A program made the position numbers and the translations under genes. Below, in pieces: positions 40,806 to 46,493 of a stretch of 46,493 nucleotides of DNA. Location of the stretch: the NCBI GenBank assembly GCA_050741255.1, contig JBOIEQ010000015.1, positions 1 through 46,493 on the forward strand. Direction: 5' to 3'. Numbering within the stretch: the first letter of the stretch is position 1; each line of letters starts with the position of its first letter. Below the pieces are notes generated by a model, which was not told where the DNA came from, did not search any database, and was given only the letters and a program-made list of their open reading frames with translations. This DNA is from CAZXNF01 sp050741255. Lineage in GTDB: Bacteria; Pseudomonadota; Gammaproteobacteria; Burkholderiales; SG8-41.

Positions 40806-42151
40806 CGCGTGCCCCGCACGAAGCGCATCAACTGGTCCACCGCGTTGTGGTCGGCGAGCGACAGCACGTGCGAGGACACGCCGAGCGAGGTCAGGTCGCC
40901 GCCGAAGTTCTGCTGCAGCCAGTTGTCGATGCGGATCAGGTAGCCCTCCACCGCCACGCTGGTCGCGAGCGGCATCAGCGTCACCATCACGCAGCGTTCC
41001 CCGTGGCGGTAGTCCCAGCGGATGTCGGGGGCCCGGCTCTGGCGACCCAATTGCAGGTAAATGTCCTCGCGCTCGGCCTGCGGCGCGAAATCGAACACCA
41101 CCAGGTGACTGACGATGGCGTGCTCGCGGCCGATGCGCTGCAGTTTGACCAGTTCCTCGGCGAAGGCGAACGGCAGTTCCGGATGGCGCTTGAACAGGCG
41201 CTGCGCGAGCTCCGCGGAGGCGACGCTGTCGGCGTAGAGGCCCAGCAGCACGCCGAGCACCTTCAGCGCGTCCTGGTTCAGCGCGAAGAAGGGCATGCGG
41301 TCCACCACCAGCACGCCGATCTCGCGCCCGCTGTTGGGGGCGAGCGGCGCGACCAGCAGGTGCTCGCTCGGCACGCCGTCCACCAGTTCCTCGGTCTGCA
41401 CGTGGGCGAGCGTGCCGCGCTCGCGCGCGAAGCGCAGCAGAGGATCGTTCATGGCGAGCGGACGTGGGTTGCCGAGCTGGGCGCGCAGTTCGTAGCCCGG
41501 CGCCTCGCCCGGGCGGTCGGTGCGCGCGTAGATTGCCGCGACTTCGAGCTGGGAATACTGCGCGAGGAAGGACAGGAAGCGCTGCGCCGTCTCAGGCGCC
41601 AGCGGATCGGTACCTTTCAACTGCCGCCGCAGCGCGACCAGCAGGTCGCGCAGCGTCGCCGGCTTGGAGATGAGGTCCTGCTCCAGCCGGTCGTGCGACA
41701 CGCGCAGCAGGTAGAGCCGTTTGGTGATGCGGCTCATGCGGTCGTCCAGGTACAGGTTCAGTTCGCGCATGCGGCGCAGGCGGGTGCGCCAGATCGAGCT
41801 GTACTCGCCGCAGATCATCACCAGCAGCAGGCCGCCGAGGAAGTACTGCTTGGGAAACTCCGCCGCGTCCGGCTGCAGCAACAGCCAGCCGCCGAGCAGG
41901 ATGCCGGCGGACAGCACGCCCGGCAGCACGCTGTAGCGCAGCGCCACCAGCACGGGCATGAACCACAGCCAGGGAAACTCGCGGTCGACGAAGAACGGGT
42001 CGTCGGGCGAGGCGAACACGCCGATGCCCAGCGCGAGCAGCGTCAGCACCCACGTCTCGAGCCACACCCACGGCCCGTCGACCGCCGGATCGACGAACGA
42101 GCGCATGAGCGTGCGCACCCACAGCCGGCGGCGCCGCGTCTTGACGCTCAC
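40802..42151 (-). CDS. pelD: Cyclic-di-GMP receptor PelD
   Basis: 449 residues from GTG 42151 with GGAG at 6 bp. Four N-terminal transmembrane helices (~25-120), a helical linker, a GAF domain (~165-310) and a degenerate GGDEF domain lacking the catalytic motif. The RxxD inhibitory-site motif that binds c-di-GMP is intact (RAPD at 373-376), with a further RWDYRHGE just after. Pel synthesis should therefore be switched on post-translationally by c-di-GMP. Confidence 0.94.
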   Translation of the reverse strand: MSVKTRRRRLWVRTLMRSFVDPAVDGPWVWLETWVLTLLALGIGVFASPDDPFFVDREFPWLWFMPVLVALRYSVLPGVLSAGILLGGWLLLQPDAAEFPKQYFLGGLLLVMICGEYSSIWRTRLRRMRELNLYLDDRMSRITKRLYLLRVSHDRLEQDLISKPATLRDLLVALRRQLKGTDPLAPETAQRFLSFLAQYSQLEVAAIYARTDRPGEAPGYELRAQLGNPRPLAMNDPLLRFARERGTLAHVQTEELVDGVPSEHLLVAPLAPNSGREIGVLVVDRMPFFALNQDALKVLGVLLGLYADSVASAELAQRLFKRHPELPFAFAEELVKLQRIGREHAIVSHLVVFDFAPQAEREDIYLQLGRQSRAPDIRWDYRHGERCVMVTLMPLATSVAVEGYLIRIDNWLQQNFGGDLTSLGVSSHVLSLADHNAVDQLMRFVRGTR

Positions 42152-42182
42152 GGGGTGCTCCAGGTCATCGTCCGCCGGCGCC

Positions 42183-42719
42183 CTACTCGATGCGCGCGCT
42201 GGAGAACATCTCGCGCATCAGCTTCTGCGCGACGCCGGCCAGGGAATCGCGGCTCCAGCCGCTCTTCGCGCCCACCGAGCTCCACACCACCTGCCCGCTC
42301 TGCACGTCGACGATGCGCAGCGCGAGGCCGACGGCGGGCTCGCCGTCCACGCCCACCTTGTAGCGCCACTCGTCCACCGCCCCGGTCAGCGCGTAGCGGA
42401 TGCCCTGCTCGCGCGCCCACTTGAGCGCCTCGACCTGCAGCTTGCGCTCGACCGGGTCGAACAATGCGTCGGGGCTGAGCGCGGGCGGATAGGCCACGAG
42501 CTGGTTCACGCCGCGGGCGCGCAGCAGCCCGTCGGCGATCGCCTCGGCCCGCAATCCCGCCTGCGGCACGTCGGTGTGGTTGGAAATCGGCAGCACCGCC
42601 CACTTGGCGCCACGTTCGAGCGCCTGGCTGTCGGGCATGTGGCTGGTCACCGTGCAGGCCGACAGCAGGGCCAGCACGGCAGCCGCAGCGGCACCGCGTA
42701 TTGCATTGAGAACGTTCAT
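42183..42719 (-). CDS. pelC: Outer-membrane lipoprotein PelC
   Basis: 178 residues with a lipobox LLSAC (lipidated Cys 22). The mature part matches PelC (AVLPISNHTDVPQAGLRAEAI; YALTGAVDEWRYKVGVDGEP). PelC forms a dodecameric ring on the inner face of the outer membrane that guides the positively charged polymer to PelB. It is encoded 12 bp after pelB and 31 bp before pelD. Confidence 0.94.
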   Translation of the reverse strand: MNVLNAIRGAAAAAVLALLSACTVTSHMPDSQALERGAKWAVLPISNHTDVPQAGLRAEAIADGLLRARGVNQLVAYPPALSPDALFDPVERKLQVEALKWAREQGIRYALTGAVDEWRYKVGVDGEPAVGLALRIVDVQSGQVVWSSVGAKSGWSRDSLAGVAQKLMREMFSSARIE

Positions 42720-42731
42720 GGCAGACCTCCC

Positions 42732-45700
42732 TCAGTAAAAGTATTGATACCGCAATCCGAACTCGCGCAGCAATGCGTTGGTGCCGCTGCCGCCCAGCGC
42801 CTGCGTCCAGTAGAGCTGCAGGTGGTCGGAACCGAAGACGCTGCCGGCGGCGCCGAAGAGCATGCTGTAACCATTGCCCGACAGCGTGTTATAGCTCAGG
42901 CCGACATCGGCGAACGGCCGCAACGCACGCGTGTACTCGGTGCGCAGGCTGGTGCCGAAGCCGCCGTAGAGGCCGACGAGGTCGAAGCTCTGCGGCATGA
43001 ACAGGCCGGCGGTCGGAATCGCGCCGCCGGGATTGATGATGGCGGTCGCCGGATTGGGCTGGCCGTTGGCCGTGTAGCGCTGGCTCGCGCCCGCGAGCCG
43101 CACCGCGAGGTCCGGATAGTCGAGGCGGATGCGGTGGCCCAGCTCCCAGTTGAGACCGTAGCCGTTGCCGAGGTAGGCATCGTCCTGCGTGTAATAGCGC
43201 GCGCCGAAGACCTGCGCGAGCCCGTACTCGCGGCGGCTGAAATCGACGGTGACGGTGGCGTCGACCTGCCGCTTCATGCCGGCGACCCGCAACGGCACCG
43301 ATTCGGTGGCGAGCAGGTTCCAGCCGGCGCCGACGAGTAACGTGCCGCCGCCGAAGCGCCAGCTGCGCTCCGCGCGCGCCACTCCGAAATCGGTGAAGGC
43401 CGAGCGCCAGCCGAAGCGCAGCCGCGAGAAATTGCCATCGAGGTCGCCAGTGCCGCCTGCGTTGCCCTCGCGCCACAGCAGGCCCACCTGGACCTGGCGG
43501 TCGTGCGACGGGATGTTGACGATCGAATAGACATTGGTCGTCCACTGGTGCGTGTCATTGAGGTAGACGTCCATGCGCAGCCGCGGCGTCAGCCAGTGCG
43601 AGACCGCCGCCACCGTCTCGGTACCCTTCACCGCGCCGCGCAGGAAGGACGCGGTACCCGCCTCCAACCGGTTGGCGAGCGCCAGCGCGGTATCCACCAG
43701 CGCGGCATGGGCGTTGTCGTCGTGCGGTGCGCGCGCCTGCATCTGGAAGGCCAGCGCACGCGCGAGCGGCAGTTCGCCGAGCGCTCGCGCCGCCTCCAGC
43801 CGTACGCCGTCCGGCAGGCCGTCGTCGCGCACGTCGTGCAGGTCGCGCGCCAGCAGACGGTCGAGCGTCGCGCGGTCGTTGTCCTGGATCGCCAGCGCCA
43901 CTTCCGCCCACCCCGGGCGCGCAAGGTTGCGTCCGTAGGCCTGCCACAACCAGCGCCGCGCGGCGTCGCGCGTTTCACCCGTCAGCATCCACGACAGCAC
44001 CAACTCCCGGGTGCTGGCGTCCATCAGTTTTTTCTCGGCCTCCGTGCCGCCCGGCAGCGCGGCGGCATCCGGCGCCAGCAATTGCCGGAATACGCCGAGT
44101 TGCGCGTCGCCGCCCGCGCCCTGCTGCAGGGCCAGACGCGCCGCCACCTGCAGTTGCGCGCGGTCGAGGGGACGCAGCTGCCGCTCGTCGCGCAGCGCGG
44201 TCCACGCCTGGCGCCGCAGCCGCCAGGCCATCGCCTCGAAGCCCGCGCCTTCGAGCGCGTCCGCGTAGCCCATCAGCCACAGCGCGTCGCGGGTCCTGGC
44301 GGGATCGCGCCGCAATTCGCGCGCGAAGAAGGGCAGCGCCTGCAGCGGCTGGTTGAGCGCCACCAGCCCGGCGGCGTACGGCGGCCACAGCGCGGGCGCC
44401 TCGGCCGCGAGCTTCGCGTTCTCCTCGAGCAGGCGCGCGAGCTCGGTGTGGCGGCGCTCGCCGATCAGGAACCACAGGTACGCGGACAGCACGTCGGGGT
44501 CGCCGGGCGCCAACGCGAGCGCGCGACGGTAATCCTCGCGCGCACCGGCCGCGTCGCCGCTGGCTGCGCGAAAGCGCGCGCGCGCCAGCACGAAGCCGAG
44601 ATTGCCCGCCAGCGCGGCCTCCTCCTTCGCATCGATGCCGGCGAACAGGCGCTTCAACGCCGGCAGGTCGCCGCGGCTTTCATAAATCTCGATCGCCATC
44701 AGCAGCAGCTGGCGGAAACCGGTGCGGCGCCAGCCCGCCTCCGCCAGCCGCGCCGCCGATTCCGGCTCGAGCGGCCGCATGAGCATGACCAGGCGTTCGA
44801 GTTCGGTGGGCTCCGCCTTGCCGTCCGCGGCGAGCTTGCGATAGGCCTCGAGCGCCGTGGCATCACGCGCGAGTTGCCAGGCCAGGTCGCCCAGCAGGCG
44901 CCAGTACTCCTCGTCCCGCGCGGCCGCCACGCCGCGGTGGCGTTCGAGCAGGGCGTAGGCGTCCTGGAAGCGCGCCCGGCGCACCATCAGCACGGCGGCT
45001 TCCGTGACCCGTTCGGGCGTCGCACCATAAACATCGATCAGCCGCGTCAGCGCGGACAGCGCCTGGTCGTCGCGGCCCATGCGCGCGGCCAGCCAGGCTT
45101 CGTTCTCGAGGATCACGGCCGAGGGGCGCGCCGCGTAGCGGCGTTCGAGGTAGTCGATACCGTCCGCCGGCCGGCCCACGCGCTCGAAAGCCTCCGCCAG
45201 CAAGCGCCAGTCGCGCGCCGAGAGGTCGCCGCGCGTGACCGCATGCTGCAGGCCGGCCAGCAGGGCCTCGTCGTCGTTCAGCCCCGGCGCCAGCCGCATC
45301 ACGTTCCCCCATGCGCTCTCGTTGCCGCCGCGGGCGAGCGCCAGCCACTGTTCGAGCGCGAGTTGCGGGCGCTGCGTCCACTCCGACACCTGCGCGAGGC
45401 GCTGCCGCCACACCGGATCCTCCGGCCGCTGGCGCACCGCGGACGCGGCGACGCGGTACGCGTCCTCCAGATTGCGCGCGGCGAGAAAGATTTCCCACGC
45501 CAGCAGGTACGCGCGTTCGTCGTACGGGCGCATGCCGACGGGCGCGGAAGTGTCGACCGCGGGCCCGGACGTCGCTTCCGGGGCTGCGGGCACACCGGCA
45601 GCCGGCGCTTCCGCCGCGCTCGCCGAAGGCACCAGCCAGTCGAGCACGCGCTGCGCGATCAGCGCGGCGGTGGTCGCGGGCGCCGCCGGTTTCGCAGCGC

Positions 45701-46493
45701 CCATCCGCAGGAGCCGCCGGGCGTAACGTTCCGCGCGCGGCAGATCGTTGGCCGAACGCGCCAGCTCGGTGAGGTACAGCAGCACCGTCTCGTCGTTGAT
45801 CAGGTCGCCCACATGCGCGTCGGCCGCCGACAGCGCTTCCTGCACCAGGTCGCCCGACTGCAGCGTCTTCACGGCACGCAGGAAAAACAGGCGCTGCTGG
45901 CCGCGCGCGGGTGCGCGCGCCTGCGCGGCGAACAGGACGGCTGCCGCAAGGCGGAAATCGCCGACGCCGATCGCCTCGTTCGCGGTCTCCGTGAACCAGC
46001 TCAGCGGCAGGTCGCCGTCCGTGTCGATGATGCGCTGGTAGAACTTCGCGGTCAGCTTCGGTTCGCCGACGGCCCGTGCCTGCGCCGCCAGAAACGCAAG
46101 ATCCGGCGTCGACCAGTCGAGCGGCGCCAGCGCGGCCAACAGCGCCTGCGCGCGGCGGCCATCGGCCACGCCCTGGCGCGCGCCTGCCGGCAGCCGTGCG
46201 AGTTGCTGGCTGAGCGCCCGCAGTTCGAGCAGGTCCGCCTGCTGACGCAGCGACGCCGCAGCACTCGCGGGCAGGGCCGCCAGCGAGCGCAGGGCACCGG
46301 CCGCATCGCCGAGTGCCAACTGCTGCCGCGCCAGTTGCAGGCGGAGTTCCGCGTCGTCGGGCCGCGTTCTGAGAAGGTTGGTGAGATATGCGACGGCCAG
46401 CGGATCGGGGCTCTTTTCCCGCCGCATCTGCTCGAGCAGCGTCTGGCGCGGGAACAGCGCGGCAAAAGCGACCAGCACCAGGACCACCAGCGC
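42732..46493 (-). CDS. pelB: Pel outer-membrane export protein PelB (5' end beyond window)
   Basis: At least 1253 residues; the frame is open to the right edge, so the true start is outside. The visible N-terminus begins in a transmembrane helix (VVLVLVAFAALFPRQ). A very long alpha-helical TPR superhelix follows to about residue 930, then a beta-barrel of ~300 residues ending FGLRYQYFY, with the terminal aromatic residue used for outer-membrane insertion. In known systems the TPR part binds PelA and the barrel is the export pore. pelA is expected just beyond the edge. Confidence 0.94.
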   Translation of the reverse strand, partial: ALVVLVLVAFAALFPRQTLLEQMRREKSPDPLAVAYLTNLLRTRPDDAELRLQLARQQLALGDAAGALRSLAALPASAAASLRQQADLLELRALSQQLARLPAGARQGVADGRRAQALLAALAPLDWSTPDLAFLAAQARAVGEPKLTAKFYQRIIDTDGDLPLSWFTETANEAIGVGDFRLAAAVLFAAQARAPARGQQRLFFLRAVKTLQSGDLVQEALSAADAHVGDLINDETVLLYLTELARSANDLPRAERYARRLLRMGAAKPAAPATTAALIAQRVLDWLVPSASAAEAPAAGVPAAPEATSGPAVDTSAPVGMRPYDERAYLLAWEIFLAARNLEDAYRVAASAVRQRPEDPVWRQRLAQVSEWTQRPQLALEQWLALARGGNESAWGNVMRLAPGLNDDEALLAGLQHAVTRGDLSARDWRLLAEAFERVGRPADGIDYLERRYAARPSAVILENEAWLAARMGRDDQALSALTRLIDVYGATPERVTEAAVLMVRRARFQDAYALLERHRGVAAARDEEYWRLLGDLAWQLARDATALEAYRKLAADGKAEPTELERLVMLMRPLEPESAARLAEAGWRRTGFRQLLLMAIEIYESRGDLPALKRLFAGIDAKEEAALAGNLGFVLARARFRAASGDAAGAREDYRRALALAPGDPDVLSAYLWFLIGERRHTELARLLEENAKLAAEAPALWPPYAAGLVALNQPLQALPFFARELRRDPARTRDALWLMGYADALEGAGFEAMAWRLRRQAWTALRDERQLRPLDRAQLQVAARLALQQGAGGDAQLGVFRQLLAPDAAALPGGTEAEKKLMDASTRELVLSWMLTGETRDAARRWLWQAYGRNLARPGWAEVALAIQDNDRATLDRLLARDLHDVRDDGLPDGVRLEAARALGELPLARALAFQMQARAPHDDNAHAALVDTALALANRLEAGTASFLRGAVKGTETVAAVSHWLTPRLRMDVYLNDTHQWTTNVYSIVNIPSHDRQVQVGLLWREGNAGGTGDLDGNFSRLRFGWRSAFTDFGVARAERSWRFGGGTLLVGAGWNLLATESVPLRVAGMKRQVDATVTVDFSRREYGLAQVFGARYYTQDDAYLGNGYGLNWELGHRIRLDYPDLAVRLAGASQRYTANGQPNPATAIINPGGAIPTAGLFMPQSFDLVGLYGGFGTSLRTEYTRALRPFADVGLSYNTLSGNGYSMLFGAAGSVFGSDHLQLYWTQALGGSGTNALLREFGLRYQYFY

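Overview
The window is GC-rich (well over 60% by eye), densely packed DNA. It looks like a betaproteobacterial (Burkholderiales-like) chromosome. The evidence is three orphan tripartite-tricarboxylate (Bug/TctC) receptors, a DUF3567 protein of the type common in Betaproteobacteria, and sigma54-driven nitrate assimilation. No rRNA, tRNA or CRISPR array was seen.

Layout. 1-10.8 kb holds mixed housekeeping and metabolic genes: a DUF3300 protein running off the left edge, a DnaQ/GIY-YIG nuclease fusion, an M24 peptidase-like protein, two divergent Bug receptors, a class II aldolase, DUF3567, an EamA transporter, an acyl carrier protein and an exported hydratase-like protein. The gaps carry a family of nested inverted repeats.

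10.9-29.1 kb is a large nitrate-assimilation locus, all on the minus strand. Read in transcription order, nasA, ybiB and nasT come first behind a sigma54-type promoter. A second unit follows, with its own sigma54 promoter, an upstream NtrC-like site and a leader containing two ANTAR-type hexaloop hairpins, the second overlapping an intrinsic terminator. Genes in the second unit are: a NAD(P)H/FAD-BFD-ferric-reductase-like membrane fusion, an 11-haem cytochrome c, a DUF3365 haem protein, a mono-haem cytochrome c, the NrtABD-type nitrate ABC transporter, a globin, siroheme methyltransferase, an FAD oxidoreductase, NirA nitrite reductase and its 4Fe-4S/FAD reductase. Nitrate is thus imported, reduced to nitrite by NasA and to ammonium by NirA. 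The membrane fusion plus cytochromes look like an extra path carrying NAD(P)H electrons to the periplasm. No established role for that part is known to me.

29.2-30.1 kb has lower GC and looks like a single integron-type gene cassette with a well-formed attC site and no integrase. 30.1-36.7 kb holds an exported SGNH-like protein and a catabolic island: a UGSC-family gene interrupted by an in-frame UGA followed by a SECIS-like hairpin (a probable selenoprotein), its GntR regulator, a divergent Bug receptor and an amidase. Paired operator-like palindromes sit between the divergent genes.

36.8 kb to the right edge is a Pel exopolysaccharide operon in the order pelB-C-D-E-F-G on the minus strand. 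pelB runs off the edge, and pelA would be expected just beyond it.
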